Positions 8,415 to 16,684 of a stretch of DNA of 64,000 nucleotides are shown here, in pieces (position 1 is the first letter of the stretch; every line of letters starts with the position of its first letter). Made by a program: the position numbers and the translations under genes. Under the pieces are notes generated by a model. The model saw only the letters and a program-made list of their open reading frames with translations, made no database searches and was not told where the DNA came from. The stretch comes from Pseudomonas sp. Irchel 3A7 (lineage in GTDB: Bacteria; Pseudomonadota; Gammaproteobacteria; Pseudomonadales; Pseudomonadaceae), in the NCBI RefSeq assembly GCF_900187565.1, contig NZ_FYED01000001.1, positions 496,001-560,000 on the forward strand. The letters are read 5' to 3'.

Positions 8415-9655
8415 TGTCCAGTCTGGCAGATGCAATCGTCCAGAGTGATCTGGATATCGCCCCTTTGTTGTTGCCCGCGCAAGTGCTGCGCAACGACGCA
8501 CAAGCCATCAAGGCCGCCCATGAGCTGGCGCAAACCGCCCGCCTGCAAGCGGCCAAACGCGACCAGCAGCGCAAGCTGCCGTGGTCGGAAATCGAACAGT
8601 TCACCCGCAGCGGCCTGGGCAGCATTGCCATCCCGCGCGAGTACGGTGGCCCACAGGTTTCGTTCGTCACCCTCGCGGAGGTTTTCGCGATCATTTCCGC
8701 TGCAGATCCGGCCCTCGGGCAGATCCCGCAGAACCAGTTCGGCATCCTGAATCTGGTACTCGGCAGCGCCACCGAAGCACAGAAAAAACAGCTGTTCAAA
8801 AGCGTTCTTGAAGGCTGGCGCATCGGTAATGCCGGGCCTGAGCGCGGCACAAAAAACACCCTTGAACTCAAGGCGCGTATTACGGCCGACCGCGACGGTT
8901 TTGTCCTCAGCGGGCAGAAGTTCTATTCCACCGGTGCGCTGTTCGCGCATTGGGTCGCGGTCAAGGCGCTCAATGACGACGGCAAGCAGGTGTTGGCCTT
9001 CGTGCGTCGCGGAACGCCGGGACTGAGGATTGTCGACGACTGGTCCGGCTTCGGTCAGCGCACCACCGCCAGTGGCACGATCTTGCTCAACAACGTGCGG
9101 GTCGACGCCGAGCTGGTGGTGGATAACTGGAAGATCAACGACAAGCCGAACACCCAAGGCGCTGTCTCGCAGCTGATTCAGGCCGCCATCGACGCCGGTA
9201 TCGCCCGGGGTGCTATCGACGATGCCATCGAGTTCGTGAAAACCCGCGCCCGGCCATGGGTCGATGCCAACGTTGAGCGGGCCAGCGATGACCTGTACGT
9301 GATCGCCGACATCGGCAAACTGAAAATCGAACTGCACGCCGCCGAAGCCCTGCTGCGCAAGGCCGGGCAAATACTCGATCAGGTACATGCCGCGCCGCTT
9401 ACCGCCGAGTCCGCCGCCCGCGCCTCGATTGCAGTCGCCGAAGCCAAAGTGCTGACCACCGAGATCTCGCTGCTGGCCAGCGAAAAGCTTTTCGAACTGG
9501 CCGGCAGCCGCGCCACCCTCGCGGAATTCAACCTCGACCGTCACTGGCGCAACGCTCGGGTGCACACCCTGCACGACCCGGTGCGCTGGAAGTACCACGC
9601 GGTCGGCGCCTATCACCTGAACGGCACTAGGCCTGCTCGCCACTCCTGGATCTAA
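8414..9655 (+). CDS. sfnB: SfnB-family sulfur-acquisition oxidoreductase (copy 1)
   Basis: This is an acyl-CoA-dehydrogenase-fold flavoprotein of the SfnB/DszC group, which takes part in releasing sulfur from organosulfur compounds such as dimethyl sulfone under sulfate limitation. It has 413 residues with the ACAD N-terminal helical domain (IPREYGGP), the middle beta domain (GQKFYSTGA, DDWSGFGQRTTASG) and a C-terminal helical bundle ending in HDPVRWKYHAVGAYHLNG. An in-frame GTG at 8405 exists, but AAGGAG lies 9 nt before the ATG at 8414, so I use that. It is homologous along its length to the next gene. It is the first full-length gene of a sulfur-starvation operon. Confidence 0.88.
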   Translation: MSSLADAIVQSDLDIAPLLLPAQVLRNDAQAIKAAHELAQTARLQAAKRDQQRKLPWSEIEQFTRSGLGSIAIPREYGGPQVSFVTLAEVFAIISAADPALGQIPQNQFGILNLVLGSATEAQKKQLFKSVLEGWRIGNAGPERGTKNTLELKARITADRDGFVLSGQKFYSTGALFAHWVAVKALNDDGKQVLAFVRRGTPGLRIVDDWSGFGQRTTASGTILLNNVRVDAELVVDNWKINDKPNTQGAVSQLIQAAIDAGIARGAIDDAIEFVKTRARPWVDANVERASDDLYVIADIGKLKIELHAAEALLRKAGQILDQVHAAPLTAESAARASIAVAEAKVLTTEISLLASEKLFELAGSRATLAEFNLDRHWRNARVHTLHDPVRWKYHAVGAYHLNGTRPARHSWI

Positions 9656-9692
9656 CGACCAGAGCTCTTATTTACAGATTCTGGAGAAACTC

Positions 9693-10886
9693 ATGACTCT
9701 TTCTCACCACGTCGCGGTCATCACCAGCGATGAGCAAGCCCTGATCGTCGCCAGCGACCTGGCCGAAGACTTCAAACGCGACAGCACCCTGCGCGACCGC
9801 GAACGCCGTTTGCCGCACCCGGAGCTGGAAGTGTTTTCCCGCTCGGGCCTGTGGGGCATCAGCGTGCCCAAGGAATTCGGTGGTGCCGGTGTTTCCAACG
9901 TCACGCTGGCCAAGGTCATCGCGCTGATTGCCCGGGCTGACGGTTCGCTCGGCCAGATTCCGCAAAACCATTTCTATGCCCTGGAAGTGCTGCGGGTGAA
10001 CGGCAGCGAAGAGCAGAAGAAACGCCTGTATGCCGACGTACTGGCCGGCCAGCGCTTCGGCAATGCCCTGGCCGAACTCGGCACCAAAACCGCCCACGAC
10101 CGCGTGACCAGCCTCACCCGCGACGGTGACGGCTATCGCATTAACGGTCGCAAGTTCTACGCCACCGGCGCGATTTACGCTCAGCGCATCCCCACCTCGG
10201 TGATCGATGAAAACGGTGTGCAGCAACTGGCATTCGTGCCGAGCAACAGCAAGGGCCTGACGGTGATCGACGACTGGAGCGGCTTCGGCCAGCGCACCAC
10301 TGGCAGCGGTTCGGTGGTGTTCGAAGATGTCTTTGTGGCCGCCGAAGATGTGATCCCGTTTCAAAGCGCCTTCGAGCGCCCGACCCCGGTCGGCCCGCTT
10401 GCACAGATTCTCCATGCAGCCATCGACACCGGCATCGCCCGCGCCGCCTATGAAGATGCGTTGCACTTCGTGCGCACCAAGACCCGTGCATGGATCGACG
10501 CTACCCACGAAAAAGCCACCGAAGATCCATTGACGGTGAAGAGCTTCGGTCACTTGAGCATTCGCCTGCACGCCACCGAAGCACTGCTGGAACGCGCCGG
10601 TGAATTCCTCGACAAGGCCCAGGCCGACACCCATGCCGAGTCCGTCGCCGCCGCGTCGATTGCGGTCGCCGAAGCGCGGGCCATCAGCACCGAGATTTCC
10701 CTCGCCGCCGGCACCACGCTGTTCGAACTGGCCGGCAGCCAGGCGACCCTGAGCGAACACGGTCTGGATCGCCACTGGCGCAATGCCCGGGTGCATACAC
10801 TGCACGACCCGGTGCGCTGGAAATACCACGCCGTGGGCAATTACTACCTCAACGATGAAAACCCGCCACTGCGGGGGACCATCTGA
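9693..10886 (+). CDS. sfnB: SfnB-family sulfur-acquisition oxidoreductase (copy 2)
   Basis: This is a second, 397-residue SfnB/DszC-type flavoprotein with the same landmarks as copy 1: VPKEFGGAG, GRKFYATGA, DDWSGFGQRTTGSG and the C-terminal HDPVRWKYHAVGNYYLN. The two are clearly diverged paralogues, so they may handle different substrates or form a heteromer. A GGAG site lies 8 nt before the ATG. Its TGA overlaps the ATG of the next gene (TGATG), so it is translationally coupled to the FMN monooxygenase, a likely partner in desulfurization. Confidence 0.88.
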   Translation: MTLSHHVAVITSDEQALIVASDLAEDFKRDSTLRDRERRLPHPELEVFSRSGLWGISVPKEFGGAGVSNVTLAKVIALIARADGSLGQIPQNHFYALEVLRVNGSEEQKKRLYADVLAGQRFGNALAELGTKTAHDRVTSLTRDGDGYRINGRKFYATGAIYAQRIPTSVIDENGVQQLAFVPSNSKGLTVIDDWSGFGQRTTGSGSVVFEDVFVAAEDVIPFQSAFERPTPVGPLAQILHAAIDTGIARAAYEDALHFVRTKTRAWIDATHEKATEDPLTVKSFGHLSIRLHATEALLERAGEFLDKAQADTHAESVAAASIAVAEARAISTEISLAAGTTLFELAGSQATLSEHGLDRHWRNARVHTLHDPVRWKYHAVGNYYLNDENPPLRGTI

Positions 10887-12244
10887 TGGCTGCCGCTAAA
10901 AAGAAGATCCTGCTCAACGCGTTCAACATGAACTGCATCGGGCACATCAACCATGGCCTGTGGACGCACCCACGGGACACCTCGACCCAGTACAAGACAA
11001 TCGAATACTGGACCGAACTGGCGCAATTGCTGGAGCGCGGGCTATTCGACGGTTTGTTCATCGCCGATATCGTCGGCGTCTATGACGTGTATCAGAACGC
11101 GGTGGACGTGCCGCTCAAAGAGTCGATCCAGCTGCCGGTCAACGACCCGCTGCTGCTGGTGTCGGCCATGGCGGCCGTGACCAAAAACCTCGGTTTCGGC
11201 CTCACCGCCAACCTCACCTACGAGCCGCCGTACCTGTTCGCCCGGCGCATGTCGACCCTCGACCATCTGAGTCGCGGTCGCGTGGGCTGGAACATCGTCA
11301 CCGGCTACCTCGACAGCGCCGCCAAAGCCATGGGCCTGAGCGAACAGGTCGAGCACGACCGCCGCTACGACCAGGCCGACGAGTACCTGGAGGTGCTCTA
11401 CAAACTCTGGGAAGGCAGCTGGGAAAACGGCGCGGTGCTCAACGACCCGCAGCAGCGCATCTATGCGCAACCGGAGAAGGTGCACAAGGTCGAGCACAAA
11501 GGCGAGTTCTATCAGGTCGAGGGTTATCACCTGTGCGAGCCGTCGCCGCAGCGCACGCCGGTGCTGTTCCAGGCCGGCAGTTCCGATCGCGGCTTGTTGT
11601 TCGCCGGGCGCCACGCCGAGTGCGTGTTCATCAGCGGCCAGAACAAACCGTCGACCAAGGTGCAGGTGGACAAGGTTCGCGCCAGCGCCGTCGAAGCCGG
11701 GCGTAACCCCGAAGACATCAAGGTGTTCATGGGGCTGAACGTGATTGTCGGCGCCACCGAAGAGCTGGCCTGGGCCAAGCACGCCGAGTACCTGAGCTAC
11801 GCCAGCGCCGAAGCCGGCGTGGCGCATTTCTCGGCGTCCACCGGGATCGATTTTTCCCAGTACGAAATCGACGAACCGATCCAGTACGTGAAGAGCAACG
11901 CCATCCAGTCCGCCACCAAGAACCTGCAAAACAACGACTGGACCCGGCGCAAATTGCTCGAACAACACGCCCTCGGCGGGCGCTACATCACCGTGGTCGG
12001 CTCGCCCGAACACGTGGCGGATGAACTGGAATCGTGGATCGCCGAAACCGGCCTCGACGGCTTCAACCTGACGCGCATTGTCACGCCGGAAAGCTATGTC
12101 GATTTCATTGAACGGGTGATTCCGGAGTTACAGCGGCGGGGGTCGTACAAGACCGCTTATGACGATGGCAGCTTGCGGGAAAAGCTGTTCCGCGGTGAGG
12201 CGCATTTGCCTGAGCAACACACCGGTTCGGAATTCCGCCGCTAA
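10886..12244 (+). CDS. FMN-dependent luciferase-like monooxygenase, NtaA/SnaA/DmoA group
   Basis: This is a two-component flavin monooxygenase of the luciferase superfamily, using FMNH2 supplied by a separate reductase. It has 452 residues. The N-terminal LLNAFNMNCIGH...GLWTHPRD, RMSTLDHLSRGRVGWNIVTGY (a split NtaA/DszA hallmark) and the VLFQAGSSDRG strand all fit this group. DszA and DmoA relatives attack sulfones and dimethyl sulfide; NtaA attacks nitrilotriacetate. Coupling to two SfnB genes and to metQNI makes an organosulfur substrate likely, but the exact one cannot be read from sequence. No flavin reductase gene is nearby. Confidence 0.85.
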   Translation: MAAAKKKILLNAFNMNCIGHINHGLWTHPRDTSTQYKTIEYWTELAQLLERGLFDGLFIADIVGVYDVYQNAVDVPLKESIQLPVNDPLLLVSAMAAVTKNLGFGLTANLTYEPPYLFARRMSTLDHLSRGRVGWNIVTGYLDSAAKAMGLSEQVEHDRRYDQADEYLEVLYKLWEGSWENGAVLNDPQQRIYAQPEKVHKVEHKGEFYQVEGYHLCEPSPQRTPVLFQAGSSDRGLLFAGRHAECVFISGQNKPSTKVQVDKVRASAVEAGRNPEDIKVFMGLNVIVGATEELAWAKHAEYLSYASAEAGVAHFSASTGIDFSQYEIDEPIQYVKSNAIQSATKNLQNNDWTRRKLLEQHALGGRYITVVGSPEHVADELESWIAETGLDGFNLTRIVTPESYVDFIERVIPELQRRGSYKTAYDDGSLREKLFRGEAHLPEQHTGSEFRR

Positions 12245-12247
12245 ATG

Positions 12248-12323
12248 CATCGCTGGCAAGCCAGCTCCCACAGGGATCGTGTGAACACCCGAAAAACCTG
12301 TGGGAGCTGGCTTGCCAGCGATG
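12248..12323. repeat. REPIN, CGCTGGCAAGCCAGCTCCCAC family
   Basis: Inverted copies of a different REP family (GCTGGCAAGCCAGC core) lie between the monooxygenase gene and metQ. It is the only copy of this family in the window. Confidence 0.9.
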
Positions 12324-12372
12324 AGGCCCGCAGAAACAACTCCAAATTTATGCACTGACTGGAATAACCATC

Positions 12373-13182
12373 ATGAAAAAGAACGACTTCTCTCACCCAG
12401 TCAAAGCACTGGCCCTGGCCCTCGGCCTTTTCAGCTCCGTCACCTTCGCCGCCGACCCGGCGCTGAAAATCGGCACCACCGCCGCTTTCGCCATTCCGCT
12501 GGAAGCAGCCGTCGAAGAAGCCGGCAAACAAGGCCTGAAAGTCGAACTCGTAGAGTTCACCGACTGGATCGCACCGAACGTCAGCCTCGCCTCGGGTGAC
12601 ATCGACGTGAACTACTTCCAGCACATCCCGTTCCTGGAAAACGCCAAGGCTGCCTCCGGTTTTGACCTGGTGCCGTTCGCGCCAGGGATCATCAACAACG
12701 TCGGCCTGTACTCGAAGAAGTACAAGAGCTTCGATGAACTACCAGAAGGCGCCAGCGTGGCCATCGCCAACGATCCGATCAACAGCGGTCGCGGTTTGCA
12801 GCTGCTGGCCAAGGCCGGTCTGATCACTCTCAAGCCGGGTGTGGGTTACAAGGCCACCGAAGAAGACATCATCGCCAACCCGAAGAAGATCAAGATTCTC
12901 CAGGTTGAAGCGGTACAACTGGTGCGCGCCTACGACGACGCCGATCTGGTGCAGGGCTACCCGGCCTACATTCGCCTGGCGAAGACTTTCGATGCCGGCT
13001 CGGCCCTGCTGTTCGACGGCCTCGATCACAAGGAATACGTGATTCAGTTCGTGATCCAGCCAAAAAGCAAAACCGACCCGCGCCTGATCAAGTTTGTCGA
13101 CATCTACCAGCATTCGCCCGCTGTTCGCGCCGCCTTGGATAAAGCCCATGGCAAACTTTATCAAGCCGGTTGGGAAAGCTGA
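12373..13182 (+). CDS. metQ: MetQ/NlpA-family substrate-binding protein
   Basis: This is the binding protein of a methionine-type ABC importer. It has 269 residues with a signal peptide (about residues 1-27, cleavage after TFA) and the NlpA fold, including [25 protein letters not shown] early and [11 protein letters not shown] later. Unlike classic MetQ there is no lipobox cysteine, so it should be a free periplasmic protein. It is followed by metN (2 nt later) and metI. Placement behind two SfnB genes and a monooxygenase suggests that it imports an organosulfur compound, which may be methionine or an oxidised derivative. Confidence 0.85.
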   Translation: MKKNDFSHPVKALALALGLFSSVTFAADPALKIGTTAAFAIPLEAAVEEAGKQGLKVELVEFTDWIAPNVSLASGDIDVNYFQHIPFLENAKAASGFDLVPFAPGIINNVGLYSKKYKSFDELPEGASVAIANDPINSGRGLQLLAKAGLITLKPGVGYKATEEDIIANPKKIKILQVEAVQLVRAYDDADLVQGYPAYIRLAKTFDAGSALLFDGLDHKEYVIQFVIQPKSKTDPRLIKFVDIYQHSPAVRAALDKAHGKLYQAGWES

Positions 13183-13184
13183 AA

Positions 13185-14306
13185 ATGACTGCTGCCACCC
13201 AACTGCGACTGGAAATTCCAGAGCTTAAGCAAGCGATAGAAACTGAACTGCACCCGGACCTGAACCACGCCCACGTGCGCTTCATCAATCTGGGTAAAAC
13301 CTACGACGGCCAGCAAGGTCCGGTGGCCGCCCTGCACGGCATTGACCTGGCGATCCAGCGCGGTGAAGTGTTCGGCATCATCGGCCGCAGCGGCGCTGGC
13401 AAGTCGTCGCTGATTCGTACCATCAACCGCCTCGAACAACCGACATCGGGCCGGGTGCTGATCGATCAGGTGGACATCGGCGAGTTCGATGAGGACCGAC
13501 TGGTGAAGCTGCGCCGGCGCATCGGCATGATCTTCCAGCACTTCAATCTGATGTCGGCCAAGACCGTTTGGCAGAACGTCGAATTGCCGCTGAAGGTTGC
13601 TGGTGTGCCGAAGGAAAAGCGCGACCAGAAAGTCCGTGAACTGCTGGAGCTTGTGGGTCTGGAAGCGAAACACAAGGCCTATCCGGCGCAACTCTCCGGC
13701 GGGCAGAAACAGCGTGTCGGCATCGCCCGCGCGCTGGTTCACGACCCGGCGATTCTGCTCTGCGATGAAGCCACTTCGGCGCTGGACCCGGAGACCACGC
13801 AATCGATCCTCGGCCTGCTGCGCGAGATCAACCGGCGCCTGGGCCTGACCATCATTTTGATCACTCACGAAATGGCGGTGATCCGCGAAATCTGTGATCG
13901 CGTGGTCGTGCTCGAACGCGGGCGCGTGGTTGAGCAGGGGCCGGTCTGGGAAGTCTTCGGCAACCCGCAGCACGAAGTCAGCAAGACGCTGCTCGCACCG
14001 TTGCAGCATGCACTGCCGTCGGAGCTGCAAAGCCGCTTGCAGGCGCAACAGCAGTCCTCGGATAGCGCCGTCGTGCTGCGCCTGCAATTCACGGGTTCAG
14101 CGCAGGACGAGCCGGACATTGCCGCCCTGTTCAGCGCCCTCGGTGGCCGCGTGCGCTTGCTGCAAGGTGGCGTGGAACGGATTCAGGGCCATGCACTGGG
14201 GCAACTGCTGCTGGCGGTGACCGGTTCGCCTCTCACCGCTGAACAGTTGCGTCAGCGCGCCGGCCAATGGGCGCAACAAGTGGAGGTGTTGGGCTATGTG
14301 GTTTGA
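13185..14306 (+). CDS. metN: methionine-type ABC importer, ATP-binding protein
   Basis: This is the ATPase of the MetQNI importer. The 373-residue product has an N-terminal extension of about 30 residues, then Walker [10 protein letters not shown], the signature LSGGQKQR, Walker [14 protein letters not shown] and H-loop ITHEM. A C-terminal ACT-like NIL domain (about residues 295-373) is the regulatory domain that binds methionine in E. coli MetN. I use the ATG at 13185; a TTG at 13170 in frame lies inside metQ. Its 3' end overlaps metI by 11 bp. Confidence 0.9.
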   Translation: MTAATQLRLEIPELKQAIETELHPDLNHAHVRFINLGKTYDGQQGPVAALHGIDLAIQRGEVFGIIGRSGAGKSSLIRTINRLEQPTSGRVLIDQVDIGEFDEDRLVKLRRRIGMIFQHFNLMSAKTVWQNVELPLKVAGVPKEKRDQKVRELLELVGLEAKHKAYPAQLSGGQKQRVGIARALVHDPAILLCDEATSALDPETTQSILGLLREINRRLGLTIILITHEMAVIREICDRVVVLERGRVVEQGPVWEVFGNPQHEVSKTLLAPLQHALPSELQSRLQAQQQSSDSAVVLRLQFTGSAQDEPDIAALFSALGGRVRLLQGGVERIQGHALGQLLLAVTGSPLTAEQLRQRAGQWAQQVEVLGYVV

Positions 14307-14940
14307 TCGCTTGCTGCAGGGCTTCATCGACACGTTTTTAATGGTTGGCGTTTCGTCATTGATTGCGTTGCTGGCGGGCATTCCGCTGGCGGTGATTCTG
14401 GTCACCAGTGCCAAGGGCGGCATCTACGAAGCCCCCACGGTGAACCGCGCACTGGGTGCATTCGTGAACCTGTTTCGCTCGATTCCGTTTTTGATTTTGA
14501 TGGTGGCGCTGATTCCCTTCACCCGCTTGATCGTCGGCACCACCTACGGCGTATGGGCGGCGGTGGTGCCGCTGACCATCGCCGCTACACCGTTCTTCGC
14601 GCGGATTGCCGAAGTCAGTTTGCGCGAGGTGGATCACGGCTTGATCGAAGCGGCACAGGCCATGGGCTGCCGGCGCCAGCACATCGTTTGGCACGTGCTG
14701 CTGCCCGAGGCGCTGCCGGGGATTGTCGGCGGTTTTACGATTACGTTGGTGACGATGATCAACTCATCGGCCATGGCCGGGGCGATTGGTGCCGGCGGGT
14801 TGGGGGACATTGCGTATCGGTATGGGTATCAGCGTTTTGATAGTCAGATCATGTTGACGGTGATTGTGCTGCTGGTGGCGTTGGTGGCGGTGATTCAGTT
14901 GGGTGGGGATCGGTTGGCGCGGGGCCTCAACAAGCGGTAA
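14296..14940 (+). CDS. metI: methionine-type ABC importer, permease
   Basis: This is the inner-membrane permease, with 214 residues and five predicted helices. The EAA docking loop is [26 protein letters not shown], and [16 protein letters not shown] is the conserved MetI stretch. The start lies within the end of metN, with GGAGGT 8 nt before it. It is the last gene of the sfnB operon; a REP pair follows. Confidence 0.9.
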   Translation: MWFDRLLQGFIDTFLMVGVSSLIALLAGIPLAVILVTSAKGGIYEAPTVNRALGAFVNLFRSIPFLILMVALIPFTRLIVGTTYGVWAAVVPLTIAATPFFARIAEVSLREVDHGLIEAAQAMGCRRQHIVWHVLLPEALPGIVGGFTITLVTMINSSAMAGAIGAGGLGDIAYRYGYQRFDSQIMLTVIVLLVALVAVIQLGGDRLARGLNKR

Positions 14941-14951
14941 CCCTGTACTTT

Positions 14952-15051
14952 TAGGAGCGAGCATGCTCGCGATGGAGGTCAACGATAACGCGGGAAACCT
15001 GATTCCCCGCGGCACCCTCAGGTTTTTCGCGAGCAAGCTCGCTCCTACAGG
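14952..15051. repeat. REPIN (inverted REP pair)
   Basis: TAGGAGCGAGCATGCTCGCG and its inverted partner lie about 50 bp apart, just after metI. Confidence 0.9.
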
Positions 15052-15180
15052 AGTAGCGATCCAGGGGATTTTTCTCACAGGAAAATCAGCGTTTCCGAAG
15101 GTGTGATCCCTTTCCTTTGCAGGACATTTCCTAGATTATTTCGCTCGCTTGCGCCTGCCAGATCCGGTGGCTAGTCTCGG

Positions 15181-15410
15181 TCCGTCACTGCTCATCAGTG
15201 ATCGGGTTTAGTAGCCCGGAACAATAGGCGCATAGCGTTTCCATGCTCATGTCCGGCAGTTTGCCGCATGCAGAATATGGTGGCTGTGCGTGGGGCACCT
15301 TCGGGTGCACCGGTTTTTCCTATTGACCGGCCTACTAACCTGCGTACAGCCGCCACCCAACGATTAGTAGGCGAAGAGTGACGGCTCCCATGCAGCAATA
15401 GGAGCAACAC
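15181..15410 (+). ncRNA. long structured 5' leader, candidate cis-regulatory RNA
   Basis: This leader of about 230 nt before the DUF6124-like gene folds into many local stems: 15185-15190/15196-15201 (loop CTCAT); 15203-15208/15213-15218; 15254-15258/15262-15266; an outer 9-bp stem 15282-15290/15343-15351 enclosing a UUCG-capped hairpin (15295-15299/15304-15308) and 15310-15314/15326-15330. CCTACTAA (15331-15338) inside the outer stem is complementary to TTAGTAGG (15364-15371) outside it, which would form a pseudoknot. TTAGTAG also occurs at 15208-15214 and could compete for the same partner. The ribosome site (15400-15404) follows about 30 nt later. No ORF with codon bias crosses it. I have an unverified impression of similar leaders before related genes in other pseudomonads. 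Confidence 0.6.
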
Positions 15411-15412
15411 TC

Positions 15413-15766
15413 ATGGAAAAATCCGTTCCTGATCCACCAGAATCCTCCTCCAACGAAGCCCTCACTGACGACCTGCTCAGAGACCGCTCCGCCCTCTACC
15501 GCGCCATCGATTTCTACCTCACCGGCGATCAGCCCTCGCCACCCGATGAACTACGGTTCTACAACGTCAGCAAAGACGAGAGCTTCGAAGACACCCAGCT
15601 CTATATCGCGGATTTGCTGCGCTGTGCCTCGGTCACGGCCTATCAGTGCGGCGACCATCTCAAGGGCGCTGATCGGGCCATGGTGTTCTCGGTCTGGCAT
15701 TTACTGGAGATCGCCAAGGCGATGGTTGATCGGTCGATTGAGTGTTTGGGGATGAAGCACAGCTGA
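15413..15766 (+). CDS. DUF6124/DUF3077-like small protein
   Basis: This is a 117-residue soluble protein with no known function. It opens with the VPDPPE motif that I associate with this Pseudomonas-restricted family, followed by a disordered linker and two C-terminal helices (about residues 58-112) with alternating Ala/Cys packing (ADLLRCASVTAYQCGDHL, then AMVFSVWHLLEIAKAMVDRSIE). AGGAG lies 8-9 nt before the ATG. The long structured leader is its most striking neighbour and suggests post-transcriptional control. The family assignment comes from recall of the N-terminal motif and helix pattern only. Confidence 0.7.
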   Translation: MEKSVPDPPESSSNEALTDDLLRDRSALYRAIDFYLTGDQPSPPDELRFYNVSKDESFEDTQLYIADLLRCASVTAYQCGDHLKGADRAMVFSVWHLLEIAKAMVDRSIECLGMKHS

Positions 15767-15801
15767 ATCTGGCCTGAGCCATTCGTTGTCAGCTCCACCG
15801 C

Positions 15802-15896
15802 CATCGCGGGCAAGCCCGCTCCCACAGTGATATTCAGTGACCACAAAATTTGTGTACTGCCGAGAACCCTGTGGGAGCGAGCCTGCTCGCGAATGG
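15802..15896. repeat. REPIN (inverted REP pair, slightly diverged halves)
   Basis: CATCGCGGGCAAGCCCGCTC and GTGGGAGCGAGCCTGCTCGC are opposed, about 40 bp apart, before the methyltransferase gene. Confidence 0.85.
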
Positions 15897-15960
15897 CTGC
15901 GCAGCAGCCCCGAACCTGATGGCGTATATTCGGCAGATATCAATCGCCTGTGCAGCCACC

Positions 15961-16590
15961 ATGAAACAGACCCCCACCGACCTCCAACAGATCACCGCCA
16001 CCACCTTGGCCCATTACAACTCGGTAGCCGAGGGTTTTCGTGAAGGGACGCGTGATCACGATGTCAGCCAGAACATCGATGCGTTGTTGCGGCATATTCA
16101 GGGCGAGGCGCCGTTCGATATTCTCGATTTCGGCTGTGGGCCGGGACGTGACTTGCAGACCTTCACCCGCATGGGCCAGAAGGCTGTAGGTCTCGACGGT
16201 TCGGAAAAGCTCGCGCAGATGGCCCGTGAGGACAGTGGGTGCGAGGTCTGGCAGCAGGACTTTTTGAAACTCGATCTACCGGCCGAACGCTTCGATGGGA
16301 TCTTTGCCAATGCGGTGTTGTTTCACGTCCCGCGTCAGGAGTTGCCGAGGGTGTTGAAGGAACTGCGGGCGACATTGAAACCCGGCGGTGTGTTGTTCAG
16401 TTCCAATCCACGTGGCGAGAATCAGGAAGGCTGGAACGGGCCGCGTTATGGGGCCTATCACGACCTCGCGGCGTGGCAGCACTTGCTCACCGAGGCGGGA
16501 TTTGTGGAGCTGGAGCATTACTACCGGCCGGCGGGGTTGCCGCGCGAGCAGCAGCCTTGGTTGGCGAGTGTCTGGCGCAAGCCGATGTAA
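15961..16590 (+). CDS. class I SAM-dependent methyltransferase
   Basis: This is a small-molecule methyltransferase of unknown substrate, with 209 residues. The SAM-binding motif I is ILDFGCGPGRDL (near residue 46), the acidic motif II end is VGLDGS, and FDGIFANAVLFHVP is motif IV. The start chosen is the ATG at 15961; a longer frame starting at 15850 would begin inside the REP pair and is not credible. It stands alone between REP pairs and converges on the large gene at 16685-18937. UbiG/Tam-like proteins are the nearest recognisable group. Confidence 0.85.
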   Translation: MKQTPTDLQQITATTLAHYNSVAEGFREGTRDHDVSQNIDALLRHIQGEAPFDILDFGCGPGRDLQTFTRMGQKAVGLDGSEKLAQMAREDSGCEVWQQDFLKLDLPAERFDGIFANAVLFHVPRQELPRVLKELRATLKPGGVLFSSNPRGENQEGWNGPRYGAYHDLAAWQHLLTEAGFVELEHYYRPAGLPREQQPWLASVWRKPM

Positions 16591-16603
16591 TCCCTAAGGA
16601 CGC

Positions 16604-16680
16604 CTTCGCGAGCAGGCTCGCTCCCACAATGGATCTTGAGCGTTCACAAAATCCCTGTGGGAGCGAGCCTGCTCGCGAAG
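16604..16680. repeat. REPIN (inverted REP pair)
   Basis: An inverted pair between two convergent genes, ending 5 bp before the stop of the glycoside-hydrolase-like gene. Confidence 0.9.
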
Positions 16681-16684
16681 CTCT

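Noticed and set aside
8252..9643. 463-codon open frame on the minus strand
   Set aside because: It is antisense to sfnB copy 1; its residues show no family motif and the + frame is a recognisable flavoprotein.
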